Of a stretch of DNA of 64,000 nt, positions 33,970 through 42,920 are shown one piece after another. A program made the translations under genes and the position numbers. Under the pieces are notes generated by a model, which worked only from the letters and a program-made list of their open reading frames with translations, did not search any database and was not told the origin of the DNA. The number at the start of each line of letters is the position of its first letter. Within the stretch, counting starts at the first letter, position 1. The DNA is taken from the NCBI GenBank assembly GCA_002163005.1, contig MAAF01000091.1:1-64000 (forward strand). Reading direction: 5' to 3'. The DNA is from Colwellia psychrerythraea. Its GTDB lineage: Bacteria > Pseudomonadota > Gammaproteobacteria > Enterobacterales > Alteromonadaceae.

Positions 33970-36093
33970 GTGCCAACATCTTCACTTATTTCAGCTACGT
34001 CAGACAAAAACATTTCCGCACCAATCGCTAATAAAATCCCTCATAAAATGGAAATTCATAATCATCATCGTGTGGATAATTATTATTGGATGCGTGATGA
34101 CCAGCGTAGCGATGAAGCAATATTGGCACACCTAAATGATGAAAATGACTATGCTGATGCTATGTTAGCCGAGCAAAAATCGTTACAAGAGTCATTATTT
34201 GAAGAACTTAAAGCACGTATTGTAAAAGACGATAATACCGTGCCAGAAAAAGACGGTAAATATTGGTATCACAGCGAAATTAATGGTGAACAAGAATATT
34301 CAAATTATTACCGTTCAACCAGCTTTACTGGTGAAAACAAAACCCTTTTATTAGATGTTAATGACCGAGCCAAAGACCATGAGTTTTATGATTTAGGGGA
34401 CTTATCAATCAGTCCTAATGATAAATTAATGACAATATCAGAAGACATTGACAGTCGTCGTATTTACACCATTTACTTTAAAGACCTGAATAAATCATCT
34501 GACTCAGAAGACGCTTATTTAGCGGACTATTATTTACCAGATACGCTCATTGAAACTGAAGGACAAATTGTTTGGGCTAATGACAATAAAACCGTATTCT
34601 ATGTAAAAAAAGATCTAGATACCTTATTAGGCACGCAAGTTTACCGTCATAAATTAGGGTCACCACAATCTGATGATGTGCTTGTTTATGAAGAGGACGA
34701 TCACAGTTTTTATATGAGTTTAGATAAGAGTAGAGATGACTCTCAAATTTATATTTGTTTACAGGCCACTGAGTCAACACATTATTTGGTGCTCAGTGCT
34801 GATGAGCCTGATGGCGAGTTTGATGAGCTCTTTGAGTATCAAGAACAACACGAATACCACGCTGATAAAATGGGTGAACACTTTTATATTGTAACCAATT
34901 TTCAAGCAAAAAACTTTAGATTAATGAAAGCCGCTGTCGGTCAGGTTCATGATATAAATAACTGGCAAGAAGTGATCCCTCACAGAAAAGAGGTGCTACT
35001 AGAGGGTATTGAATTATTTCAAAATTTCATTGTGGTTACCGAGCGTGAGCATGGTCAAACTCGTTTCATTGTTCACACCACTCAGGGTGAAAATGCAGGT
35101 CATCAGTATCCTTTGTCTTTTGATGACCCGTGTTATTTTGCTTGCCTTGATGATAACCCAGAGCCGAAAAGTACCACCGCAAGATTATATTATTCAAGCT
35201 TAACAACACCCGGCTCTTTATTTGAGTTTGACTTAGCTACCGGTGAGCGAAAGCTGCTTAAGCAGCAAAAAGTATTAGGTGACTTTACCAAAGAAGATTA
35301 TCAATCCGAGCGCTTATTTATTACCGCACGTGATGGCGTAGAAGTGCCTGTATCCATTGTTTATCGTACCGATACTTTTCAAAAGGATGGCACTAACCCA
35401 CTATTACAATACGGTTATGGTGCGTATGGCATTACCATAGACCCTGATTTTTCCAGTCAAACGTTAAGCTTACTCGACCGAGGTTTTGTTTATGTTATCG
35501 CCCATGTTCGTGGCTCAGAAATGTTAGGAAGAGAATGGTACGAAACAGGAAAAATGGCGCATAAAAAAAATACCTTTAACGATTTTATTGATGTTACTAA
35601 AGCCCTAGTTGAGCAAGGTTATGGTGCTAAAGAAAAAATATTCGCCTCTGGTGGCAGTGCTGGCGGTTTATTAATGGGAGCTGTGGTCAATCAAGCACCT
35701 GAGCTATATTTAGGCATTGGCGCACATGTACCCTTTTTAGATGTATTAACGACTATGCTCGATGAAAGCATACCGCTAACCACTAATGAATATGACGAAT
35801 GGGGTAATCCGAACGAAGCACAGGCCTATCAAAATATTTTAGCTTATTCGCCCATTGATAATATTAGTGCTCAACACTACCCAAATATACTTGTCACCAC
35901 GGGGTTGCACGACTCGCAAGTTCAATACTTTGAACCAATGAAGTGGGTAGCAAAAATGCGAGAGCTTAAAACAGATGACAACTTGCTGCTATTTAAAACA
36001 GATATGGATGCCGGTCATGGTGGTGCATCGGGACGTTTTAAAAGTTTAAAAGAAAAAGCCTTAGAGATGAGCTTTTTTATCTCATTATTATGA
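33970..36093 (+). CDS. ptrB: Oligopeptidase B (prolyl oligopeptidase family, S9A)
   Basis: 707 residues, close to the E. coli enzyme. It starts at a GTG at 33970 with AGGAG about 8 bases upstream. Residues about 20-430 form the beta-propeller gate (the family signature RVDNYYWMRDDQRSDE is near 45-60). The C-terminal alpha/beta hydrolase contains nucleophile S563 in GGSAGG, D648 in TTGLHDSQVQY and H683 in MDAGHGGASGRFKS. Other near-invariant blocks are YGYGAYGI, GFVYVIAHVRGSEMLGREWY and MLDESIPLTTNEYDEWGNP. It cleaves short peptides after basic residues in the cytoplasm. No signal peptide is present. It is monocistronic. Confidence 0.95.
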   Translation: MPTSSLISATSDKNISAPIANKIPHKMEIHNHHRVDNYYWMRDDQRSDEAILAHLNDENDYADAMLAEQKSLQESLFEELKARIVKDDNTVPEKDGKYWYHSEINGEQEYSNYYRSTSFTGENKTLLLDVNDRAKDHEFYDLGDLSISPNDKLMTISEDIDSRRIYTIYFKDLNKSSDSEDAYLADYYLPDTLIETEGQIVWANDNKTVFYVKKDLDTLLGTQVYRHKLGSPQSDDVLVYEEDDHSFYMSLDKSRDDSQIYICLQATESTHYLVLSADEPDGEFDELFEYQEQHEYHADKMGEHFYIVTNFQAKNFRLMKAAVGQVHDINNWQEVIPHRKEVLLEGIELFQNFIVVTEREHGQTRFIVHTTQGENAGHQYPLSFDDPCYFACLDDNPEPKSTTARLYYSSLTTPGSLFEFDLATGERKLLKQQKVLGDFTKEDYQSERLFITARDGVEVPVSIVYRTDTFQKDGTNPLLQYGYGAYGITIDPDFSSQTLSLLDRGFVYVIAHVRGSEMLGREWYETGKMAHKKNTFNDFIDVTKALVEQGYGAKEKIFASGGSAGGLLMGAVVNQAPELYLGIGAHVPFLDVLTTMLDESIPLTTNEYDEWGNPNEAQAYQNILAYSPIDNISAQHYPNILVTTGLHDSQVQYFEPMKWVAKMRELKTDDNLLLFKTDMDAGHGGASGRFKSLKEKALEMSFFISLL

Positions 36094-36099
36094 TCCCGT

Positions 36100-36231
36100 C
36101 CTAAATAAGGTTGACACTTTTCCAGCAATGAATTGGAGAGTGTTATGAAATCAACGACTAAACGTACTCAAAAAGATTACTCCCTCGCCTTTAAATTAGG
36201 TGTAGTAGACCAATTTGAAAGAGGCCGATAA
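36100..36231 (+). pseudogene. IS3-family insertion sequence fragment (left end and orfA start)
   Basis: A left-end-like GTCCTAAATAAGGTTGACAC is followed by TTGGAGAG and an ATG at 36145 encoding MKSTTKRTQKDYSLAFKLGV, then VDQFERGR, and a TAA at 36229. This is the N-terminus of an IS3-type OrfA (HTH of the InsN/transposase_8 class), cut after 28 residues. No orfB, no right end. It begins 7 bp after the ptrB stop codon. Confidence 0.75.
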
Positions 36232-36526
36232 TATTGGCCTTTGTATGATCACTTTGTGCGCATTAGTCATTTCATCTCTCGCTAAGTATTCTGATATGGT
36301 TACTTTCATATAAAGGGAATTTTGTCCCGCGTTAGACAAATGACCTCTTTTATCCCAAGATTAAATTAATTGAATACACTAAAGAAAACCTAGTTAAAAA
36401 CTAGAATGTTTATTGTTCTTAAACAACTTTCAACCAAAGTAATAGTTTTATTCTTGGTTTTATTCTTGGTTTTATTCTTAGTTTTTGTTATTGCTAAACA
36501 AACGAATTAACGTAAAGGAATTACTT
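36232..36526. repeat. Intergenic with a 12-bp tandem repeat at 36445-36480
   Basis: Three direct copies of GTTTTATTCTTG (last copy ends TTA) occupy 36445-36480, immediately upstream of the ribosome site of the membrane-protein gene at 36527. The rest is unremarkable AT-rich sequence after the IS3 remnant. Confidence 0.6.
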
Positions 36527-36901
36527 ATGGTATTGCCACAAACGGATACAATCACTGCGGTTGATAAACAACAAACTAAACAAGCGTCTGATGCTGCACT
36601 TGCCTCAATTTTAAACCTCACTTTTTTGCCAGGTATTGCCTTTATTTGGTTAATACTAGCTATCAAGAAAATGCCACCAACCAGCATAGGTTATTATCAT
36701 GTAAAGTTAGGCATCAAACTTAATCTTATTGCCTTTATTGCACTAGGCGTTGTTTCAGTGTTGATGGTACTCTTAGGGGGCTTTGATTCAGCTTGGACTT
36801 GGGTTTATGTTATTACTTACTTTACCTTTGTACATACCACATTTATTATTTTAGCCGTTTGGGCGCTTACCCGTGCTTGGTCTGGATTAAAATTAAGGTA
36901 G
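36527..36901 (+). CDS. Small membrane protein, 124 residues, unknown function
   Basis: It starts at the ATG at 36527 with AAAGGA 9 bases upstream. An upstream in-frame start at 36485 falls inside the repeat region and has no ribosome site. After a polar 25-residue head (MVLPQTDTITAVDKQQTKQA) come three membrane spans: LNLTFLPGIAFIWLILA, LNLIAFIALGVVSVLMVLLGGF and WVYVITYFTFVHTTFIILAVWALT. No family recognised, though the layout is reminiscent of DUF4870-like small membrane proteins. A bidirectional terminator lies at 37046. Confidence 0.7.
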   Translation: MVLPQTDTITAVDKQQTKQASDAALASILNLTFLPGIAFIWLILAIKKMPPTSIGYYHVKLGIKLNLIAFIALGVVSVLMVLLGGFDSAWTWVYVITYFTFVHTTFIILAVWALTRAWSGLKLR

Positions 36902-37045
36902 TTAGCAGTACTCGTTATTTACTGAGATGATATTAGCTCACTTACAGGGTTTTGATTTACCGTTAAGCATCATGGTATTACGCAGAAACTTTACCTATAT
37001 AAAATATGGAGCAAAGAAGCGGTCTTCTTAATCCCTAAAATTAAG

Positions 37046-37075
37046 AAAAATGGCAAGCTGATGTTGCCATTTTTT
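37046..37075. terminator. Bidirectional intrinsic terminator
   Basis: AAAAATGGCAA, a 7-base loop GCTGATG, then TTGCCATTTTTT. It lies between the converging genes ending at 36901 (+) and 37100 (-), with an A-run on one side and a T-run on the other, so it can serve both. Confidence 0.8.
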
Positions 37076-37099
37076 GAGAGCTGATAGTCGCAGAATAAC

Positions 37100-37870
37100 T
37101 TACATCGACAAATCTTCACGTAATACGTAAACGTTATAAGAAATTGATTTAAAGTGCGATGACCAACGGTTTAGCAATTCTTTAGCCTTTTCTTTGCTAC
37201 TTAAATGTTTAGCTAACATTTCACTAAATTTAATTTCAGGAGGTGCCATAGCCCCATAATTCATATAAGGAATAGCAAGACTCATTTCTAATTTTCCGTT
37301 GATACTGTCATCCCAAGACCAATTATATGGCCAATTTTCACTTTTAGCAGCATCACTGAGAGCTTTCTTGTCTTTTGCTAACGCCTCGCTGTGCCCTAAT
37401 TTAAGTTGATAGGTATTAACACCAACATACTTATATTTCACATCTGCCGGCCAATGACTATTTTTTAAATCTGCTTCAGAGCGACTTCGTTCGAAATGGG
37501 CAATATATTCACTCACATTTTCACGCCAATTTTCAGTGGCTTTTGATTTTGTATTCCATTGGCGATAATCATCAAGATCCGACCAAGATTCACAACATGC
37601 ACGAACGATGTAAGCATTCATCTGTGACCCCATTTCGGCCTGATACACTGACCAAGTACGAGGATCATCCATTGACTTACGGTATGCAACGTGCTTTTTG
37701 AACGCTTTTTCAAAATCTGCTGATTGCCCTGCTTTAGGGACAAATATCCACATATTCGAGATGTTTTTTTCTAACTTATTTTCTTCTGCAGTTACAGGTA
37801 CCGATACCCAACTCATCAGGAAGATGAACAGCGAAAAATAAAATGATATAGCTTTTAGTTTTTTAGTCAT
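37100..37870 (-). CDS. Secreted/periplasmic protein with dimeric alpha-beta barrel-like repeats
   Basis: 256 residues from the ATG at 37870, chosen over one 12 codons upstream because AAAGGAAG lies 6 bases before it and the signal peptide then starts directly (MTKKLKAISFYFSLFIFLMS, predicted cleavage after VTA). The mature protein contains two similar blocks: NMWIFVPKAGQSADFEKAFKK and, later, YVGVNTYQLKLGHSEALAKD. Each resembles the strand-helix start of an antibiotic-biosynthesis-monooxygenase (ABM)-like ferredoxin fold, suggesting a tandem dimeric alpha-beta barrel. Two adjacent Cys occur in VRACCESW. No enzymatic motif seen. Substrate unknown. Confidence 0.65.
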   Translation of the reverse strand: MTKKLKAISFYFSLFIFLMSWVSVPVTAEENKLEKNISNMWIFVPKAGQSADFEKAFKKHVAYRKSMDDPRTWSVYQAEMGSQMNAYIVRACCESWSDLDDYRQWNTKSKATENWRENVSEYIAHFERSRSEADLKNSHWPADVKYKYVGVNTYQLKLGHSEALAKDKKALSDAAKSENWPYNWSWDDSINGKLEMSLAIPYMNYGAMAPPEIKFSEMLAKHLSSKEKAKELLNRWSSHFKSISYNVYVLREDLSM

Positions 37871-38273
37871 GGTGGCTTCCTTTTGTTGATTTTTTATCCA
37901 TGACAACTACCAACAACTCAATGGAATATGGATAGGAATACGAAGTGATATTATTTTTATTTCAACGTCTAAAAATAGTAGTAAATTAATTAAATAAAAG
38001 CCACTTGTAGTGGTGATATTCATACAGTAGTAGTGTGTTTTATAGGTGACTGTTACTATTATACGCCTTGCGATAGCGGTCAACCTATTGTGATTTCACT
38101 GTAATTAATTTGTCTAAGGAGATACAAACATGGAGAACAGAACCAGATAAAGCAACCATAATCTACGGTATCATCTGTGTGGTCAAAAATTCGGCTGCTT
38201 AGGATGAACGACAAAAATACTGCCTGCACAGTTCAACAAATAAACGGTATGATTAATGTAAAGCCGTGAATCA
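37871..38273. other. Intergenic, no convincing gene
   Basis: The only hint is an AAGGAG at 38116-38121 leading to an ATG at 38130 that encodes six residues before a stop. A neighbouring frame stays open for about 24 codons (YGIICVV-like hydrophobic stretch), so a frameshifted small membrane peptide is possible but not supportable. Confidence 0.3.
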
Positions 38274-38777
38274 CTAATCTTCGTTATCTGAATAGCTCAC
38301 CGCTTTATTGGCGATTGAATATGAAAAACCTTTTGCTATTAAATGTCGTAACGCTTTCTGTTTTAACTTCAACTCTTCAATAGGATCTTCACCAAACTTT
38401 CTTATTTTTAGGGTTAGCGCTTTATCAAAATAATCTTCATCCGTTGTTTCTACTGCACTGACACATTCATTAATTATTTGCGATGAAAAACCTTTTACAT
38501 ACAGTTTTTCTTTTATTTTGTTAGGGCCTATATTTTTCTCTGTCAAACTAGCCGTTAAGCGTTCTGCATAACGACGATCATCAACAATTCCTCGCTCTAT
38601 TAGATACTCTAGCGCTGGTTCATTGAATTGTTTATCGTCCTTAAATAATAAATTCGCTTTTTGTAACAATGTTTTAGCTGAGTAATCACCATACCGCTCG
38701 ATCATCCACTGCATATATGATTTGACGCGATCATAAGAAATCACTTGTGGTTTGGTATTTTGCTTTTTGTTGTACAT
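38274..38777 (-). CDS. recX: Regulatory protein RecX
   Basis: 167 residues, normal for the family. RecX binds RecA filaments and limits recombinase and coprotease activity. It is all-helical, built of three-helix repeats: YMQWMIERYGDYSAKTLLQK, then YLIERGIVDDRRYAERLTASL, then IKEKLYVKGFSSQIINECVSA, and a terminal LKQKALRHLIAKGFSYSIANKAV. The LxxKGF motif occurs in both of the last two repeats, as expected. It lies away from recA, which is not in the window. No LexA box was seen upstream. umuDC lies 1.6 kb beyond its 5' end. Confidence 0.88.
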   Translation of the reverse strand: MYNKKQNTKPQVISYDRVKSYMQWMIERYGDYSAKTLLQKANLLFKDDKQFNEPALEYLIERGIVDDRRYAERLTASLTEKNIGPNKIKEKLYVKGFSSQIINECVSAVETTDEDYFDKALTLKIRKFGEDPIEELKLKQKALRHLIAKGFSYSIANKAVSYSDNED

Positions 38778-39128
38778 GGTAATGTTAAATCCTATCGCTC
38801 AGTACATGTGTCAGTAATCAACATTTACTTTTGACGCTTTCAAATAATAAATTATAACATAGCTTAAGGCGACAATAATCAATGTATTAGAGCCTGATTT
38901 ATTTAAAATCCCTATGAAATGTCGCATGAGATACGAGCAATTCGCTTTTTCAACCATCGCAGGTATATAGGAAAAAAAAGGAGCTTATTTTTTGTTAGCG
39001 CGTTGAATATTTTTAAATTAATTTATTCTAAAGTGTGCTAATTTATTAGTTATACAAAATTCACTAAAATTAATGTTTTTCCTGATTTGTTATAAAGCTA
39101 TTCTATTCTGATCACAGGATTCAATGCT
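38778..39128. other. Intergenic, no gene seen
   Basis: AT-rich leader region of recX (minus strand) running up to the repeat at 39129. No frame with a ribosome site was found. Confidence 0.4.
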
Positions 39129-39392
39129 TATACCAATTCCATTAGATTTATTCCCACCTCAGAGCTATGTCAGAGGGGTTATAACAAACAAATTTTTTGC
39201 TGGTATAGTCTTCTATACCTAACAAATTTGCGCAGTTATTACTTTTCTGACAAGCTCCCAAGGGCGAGTTTAAAAGGCTTACATACTGTGTTATTGATTT
39301 TGACAAGGGAATAACCCTTCTCTTCAATCAATGCCTTGCCTCTAAGCCTTTTAATTCTCGCTGAGTGGGAAATAACTTAATAGACTTGGTAT
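39129..39392 (+). repeat. TATACCA-type palindromic repeat, copy E
   Basis: 264 bp from TATACCAATTCCATTAGA to the TTGGTAT at 39386-39392. The right half (GGCGAGTTTAAAAGGCTTAC, GTTATTGATTTTGA, TCAATCAATGCCTTGCCT, CTAAGCCTTTTAATTCTCGC) matches the reverse complement of the copy at 44212-44526 nearly base for base. The inner core is also shared with the TATACCC copies. It ends 21 bp before the PAS-GGDEF start codon, so it lies within that gene's leader. Confidence 0.7.
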
Positions 39393-39413
39393 TATTATAG
39401 GATTTAATAAATA

Positions 39414-40265
39414 ATGAATGTAGATATACTCAAGTTACGAGCAAAGGCTTTCGATTACCTGTTTGATGCCGTAGTAGTAACGGACTTACAGGGCATCATT
39501 ATCGATTGGAATAAAGGTTCCGAAGCCTTATATGGCTATTCCAAAGAACAAGCTATGGGACAACCCGTCAGTATGCTGCATGTTCCCGAGGATACTGCTG
39601 ATATCACCTCAGAAGTCATATCAACGGTAGCAGATATGGGAAAGTGGTCTGGTGAAGTCCGCATGTTACACCAAGATGGCCATATTGGTTGGGTTGAGTC
39701 TATGTGCGTCCCCATCTATGGTGAAAATGGTCAAATGTTAGGTGCTTTGGGTATCAATAGAGATATAACAAAGCGGAAAACTGAAACCGAACGACTTCAA
39801 CACCTCGCACATTATGATCAGCTCACCAACATTCCAAATCGTTATTTATTACTCGACCGCCTGTCACATTTAATCACACAGTCTGAACGTAATGAGTATA
39901 GATTTGCTTTGTTTTTTATTGATGTCGATAACTTCAAACTTATTAACGATACACAAGGCCATATTTTCGGTGATCAGGTGCTAAAAGAAGTCGCTTTACG
40001 CCTTAGTCACTCTATTCGTAATTCAGATACACTGGCAAGATTTGGAGGTGATGAATTTATTATTTTATTAGAAAATATATCGGATAGAAATGCGGCCTCA
40101 ACAATGGCAAAAACGCTGGCTCAAGCACTTAAAAAAGACTTTGTTATTGAAGGTGAAACAGTTGAAATGAGTTGTAGCATGGGTGTCGCAATCTTTCCTG
40201 ATGATGGCTGCACAGCCGACACGTTAATTACTAGAGCCGACAAAGTTATGTACCAGAATAAATAA
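39414..40265 (+). CDS. PAS-GGDEF diguanylate cyclase, C-terminally short
   Basis: 283 residues. A PAS domain (about 8-125: FDAVVVTDLQGIIIDWNKGS, GALGINRDITKRK) is followed by a GGDEF domain (about 130-283) with the IDVDNFKLINDTQGHIFGDQ metal segment and an intact FGGDEF active site. The I-site RxxD five residues upstream is present as RNSD. It should convert GTP to c-di-GMP in response to a small-molecule, redox or protein signal at the PAS domain. The normal ending ADKAMYxAKxxGRN is cut after ADKVMYQNK, so about a dozen residues of the last helix are missing. Activity is probably kept, but this is not certain. Confidence 0.88.
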   Translation: MNVDILKLRAKAFDYLFDAVVVTDLQGIIIDWNKGSEALYGYSKEQAMGQPVSMLHVPEDTADITSEVISTVADMGKWSGEVRMLHQDGHIGWVESMCVPIYGENGQMLGALGINRDITKRKTETERLQHLAHYDQLTNIPNRYLLLDRLSHLITQSERNEYRFALFFIDVDNFKLINDTQGHIFGDQVLKEVALRLSHSIRNSDTLARFGGDEFIILLENISDRNAASTMAKTLAQALKKDFVIEGETVEMSCSMGVAIFPDDGCTADTLITRADKVMYQNK

Positions 40266-40356
40266 AAATGGCTTCAATCAGCTATTCTGCCTGTTGGCAA
40301 CATTTAGCGGTTATGATGATAGTTAGCTGATTAATTCCTGCAGTCCCTAACATTCA

Positions 40357-41613
40357 TTAACACCGTATTTTAGGGATATCTCGCCATTTGCTTGTGTACT
40401 GGGGGCTGAGAAAATCTCGCCGCATTCCCCACGTTTCATGGTGCCCTTCAACGGCCAATTTTAAGGTGCTATCTCCGTATCTATGGTTCACATTATCTAA
40501 GCATTTCATTACGTTACTATTTGTGTGATCGGGTATAAATAAGTCTGACTGTATAAACGTTTTGCTATTTAATTCTATTGCACCTACGCCACAACGGTAA
40601 AATCGTACTCCTGCTTTGTATATAGAATCAATGACTCGGTTTACCGCATTCGCCATTTCACAGGTATTATCGGTAGCCATAACAAATGGATAAACAATGC
40701 TTTGTTTATAATATAAATCATCATGTGGCGAGTTAGAGGCAAATACCATTAACTTTTTAATGAGTGAGTTTTGTCTCCTTACTTTTCTTCCCACAATAGC
40801 TGCATGTGTTACCAATGCAGCACGTAACTCATCTTTTGTGGTAATGCGTTGTCCAAAACTTCGCGTTGAAAAAATTTCTTTTTTAGGTGATTTTACTTGA
40901 TCCCAAGATAAGCAGTTGATGCCATTTAACTCACTCACGGTCCTTTCAGTCACTACGCTAAATTGTTTTCGTATATTCTTAGGATTTTGTTTTGCTAATT
41001 GAGCAGCATTCGTAACGCCTTCAAGCTTTAATCGTTTAGCTATTTTACGCCCTATGCCCCATACATCGTCTACATCCATGCGGTTTAGTATTTCATCTCT
41101 GCTTATTTGATTATTAATAACAGCGACACCATTAAAACCTGATAGTTTTTTGGCCGCATGATTTGCCGCTTTTGACAGTGTGGCGGTTAAACCAAAGCCA
41201 ACCCCGACAGGAAGTCTGGTTTCTTTCCAAATTGTTCGTCTTATTTGATGGCCGTATTCATGCCAATCCTTTATGCAGCTTTCATAATTGTCAAAATATA
41301 AAAATGATTCATCAATTGAATATATATATTGGTTATCACAAAAGCGGCCAATGACATTCATCATTCGGTCGCTCAAATCCGCATACAATTCATAATTTGA
41401 AGAGCGAACAACTACGCCATGCTTCTCAAGCAATGATTTTACTTGAAAATACGGTATAAATTTTGGAATACCAAGGCGTCTTGCAATCGGGCAAACAGCG
41501 CAAATACAACCATCGTTATTGGTTAGAACAACAACGGGTTTATTACGTATGCTTGGATCAAAAACTTTCTCAGCACTTGCGTAAAAAGATACCGCATCAA
41601 CTAAAGCATACAT
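40357..41613 (-). CDS. umuC: DNA polymerase V catalytic subunit UmuC
   Basis: 418 residues, a Y-family polymerase for translesion synthesis. Active-site acidic residues are D6 (MYALVDAVSFYAS) and D101/E102 (YSIDESF). The steric-gate region FYAS and the little-finger and C-terminal zinc-less UmuC tail (RFYRCGVGAIEL) are in place, ending TSKWRDIPKI. It works with two UmuD' subunits and RecA in the SOS response. Its ATG lies 13 bp inside the end of umuD, so translation is coupled. It is transcribed from the LexA-controlled promoter at 42030-42049. Confidence 0.95.
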   Translation of the reverse strand: MYALVDAVSFYASAEKVFDPSIRNKPVVVLTNNDGCICAVCPIARRLGIPKFIPYFQVKSLLEKHGVVVRSSNYELYADLSDRMMNVIGRFCDNQYIYSIDESFLYFDNYESCIKDWHEYGHQIRRTIWKETRLPVGVGFGLTATLSKAANHAAKKLSGFNGVAVINNQISRDEILNRMDVDDVWGIGRKIAKRLKLEGVTNAAQLAKQNPKNIRKQFSVVTERTVSELNGINCLSWDQVKSPKKEIFSTRSFGQRITTKDELRAALVTHAAIVGRKVRRQNSLIKKLMVFASNSPHDDLYYKQSIVYPFVMATDNTCEMANAVNRVIDSIYKAGVRFYRCGVGAIELNSKTFIQSDLFIPDHTNSNVMKCLDNVNHRYGDSTLKLAVEGHHETWGMRRDFLSPQYTSKWRDIPKIRC

Positions 41614-42014
41614 GCAACAAGCTCTGGAGACTTATGATGTAAGCGGATAGAACGAGTAACAACCCCTTCTAATGAAAATTCATCTTCTGGGGTAATTGAT
41701 ACAGGCGCAAAATCAGCAGAGGCAGATAATAGCCTAGCTTGTATTTTATCGATTAATTTACAGACAAAACAACCATTGTAATTAGCCACAATAACATCAC
41801 CATTTTTAGCGGTTAGTGACCTGTCGACAATGAGAATATCGCCATCAAATATTCCAACCCCTTGCATTGATTGGCCAGAAGCCTGACCGATAAAAGTAGC
41901 ATTGGGATGTTTTATGATTAATTGATCAAGCGATAAGCCTAATTCTTTATATTCTGCTGCTGGGGATTCAAAGCCTGATATACCTGCTTCGGCAAATATT
42001 GGAATAACTTTCAT
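41601..42014 (-). CDS. umuD: DNA polymerase V accessory protein UmuD (LexA-like autopeptidase)
   Basis: 137 residues, S24 peptidase fold. Catalytic S49 is in ASGQSM and the lysine is in CKLIDK (K86). RecA-stimulated self-cleavage removes the N-terminal arm to give UmuD'. By alignment to E. coli (CG in VQCGFPSPAADY) the scissile bond here is Ser-Gly at residues 13-14 (GISGFESPAAEY), so the usual Cys/Ala before Gly is replaced by Ser. The gene begins 16 bp after a LexA box and overlaps umuC by 13 bp. Confidence 0.93.
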   Translation of the reverse strand: MKVIPIFAEAGISGFESPAAEYKELGLSLDQLIIKHPNATFIGQASGQSMQGVGIFDGDILIVDRSLTAKNGDVIVANYNGCFVCKLIDKIQARLLSASADFAPVSITPEDEFSLEGVVTRSIRLHHKSPELVACML

Positions 42015-42029
42015 ATAAAAACCACACTA

Positions 42030-42049
42030 TACTGTAATTAAATACAGTA
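42030..42049 (-). promoter_or_regulatory. LexA (SOS) box of umuDC
   Basis: Perfect consensus CTGT-N8-ACAG within TACTGT...ACAGTA, centred 25 bp upstream of the umuD start. Symmetry extends outwards to 42021-42058 (ACCACACTA / TAGTGTGGT), making a 38-bp near-perfect palindrome. This implies strong LexA repression and SOS induction. Confidence 0.92.
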
Positions 42050-42058
42050 TAGTGTGGT

Positions 42059-42533
42059 TTACTTAATTTATGAAGCATTGATGACTATTCTTTGAATTTC
42101 TATTGGCTGCTCAACATAATTTATCCCGTATTATTGAGCCATTATCCTAGTGATTATTCTGTCGCTTATCTACGTAGAAAATGTAGTAATAGGGTTGTCA
42201 CTTTTTATCCATACAAGTACTAAATTTGTGAGCAACGCAAGGTAACGCGTAACCATTAAAGTAAAACGATAAATATCAGTTCTCTTTTAAACAAACGCCT
42301 ACAAGGATATTTACTTCACTTTTATAGCGTTAGAAGCAAATGACTAAAATTAATTTATTATGAATATTTCAAACTAAATTGAATGATGTTGAAAGAAAAA
42401 ATTGCTGGTATTCGTTATAGAATCCAATCACATTTAAATGTATAGCAGAAATTTAAGCTAGCTTAAAAGGATTAAGTAAAGCCATTATTTGGCATAATTA
42501 GATACCTGTAGAATAGACTTGTTATTGAAGAAG
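42059..42533. other. Intergenic, no gene seen
   Basis: 475 bp between the umuDC promoter and the end of the STAS-like gene. AT-rich, with no ribosome site followed by a usable frame, and no clear terminator. Confidence 0.4.
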
Positions 42534-42920
42534 TTACTCACATATAGGGGAATTTTTTTCTTCTATCAACCACTCAAGTGCATCATCTCGTTCAGTGAAT
42601 ACTTCAATAGTTAAAACAGCGGAACTTGGTATAGTTGCTGAAAAATCCGCACTCATCTTAGCTAATTTATTCGGTGCAAATATTGCTATTTTATCGATGG
42701 CGGGCAAGGTACCAAAATGAATTAGCGCATCAAGCTGCGTAGAATAAGAATTGCTTTTATTAATAAGTAATGAAAAGGAGTCACAAAATAGTGAGAGTAA
42801 AAGCTGATGGAGTTCATTTACCATGTTGAGGTTAATATCTGCGCCACAATCAACGGTAATTTCGGCGAGGTCGTTGCTAAGTACACAAACTTTTGCAAAT
42901 GATATTTGGTGCATTTCCAT
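42534..42920 (-). CDS. STAS/SpoIIAA-like small protein
   Basis: 128 residues. The alternating strand-helix pattern fits the SpoIIAA/STAS-like fold: LAEITVDCGADINLNMVNEL, then FSLLINKSNSYS, then IDKIAIFAPNKLAKMSADF, then EVFTERDDALEWLIEE. The TERDDALEWL ending (xFxxxxxALxWL) is typical of the group, whose members bind partners or lipids and whose function is mostly unknown. Cytoplasmic, no membrane span. AAGGA lies 13 bases before the ATG, slightly far. No operon partner. Confidence 0.65.
   Translation of the reverse strand: MEMHQISFAKVCVLSNDLAEITVDCGADINLNMVNELHQLLLSLFCDSFSLLINKSNSYSTQLDALIHFGTLPAIDKIAIFAPNKLAKMSADFSATIPSSAVLTIEVFTERDDALEWLIEEKNSPICE

Noticed and set aside
38116-38150. AAGGAG and ATG giving MENRTR then a stop
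   Set aside because: Too short. A frameshifted hydrophobic peptide is conceivable but not demonstrable from the sequence alone.
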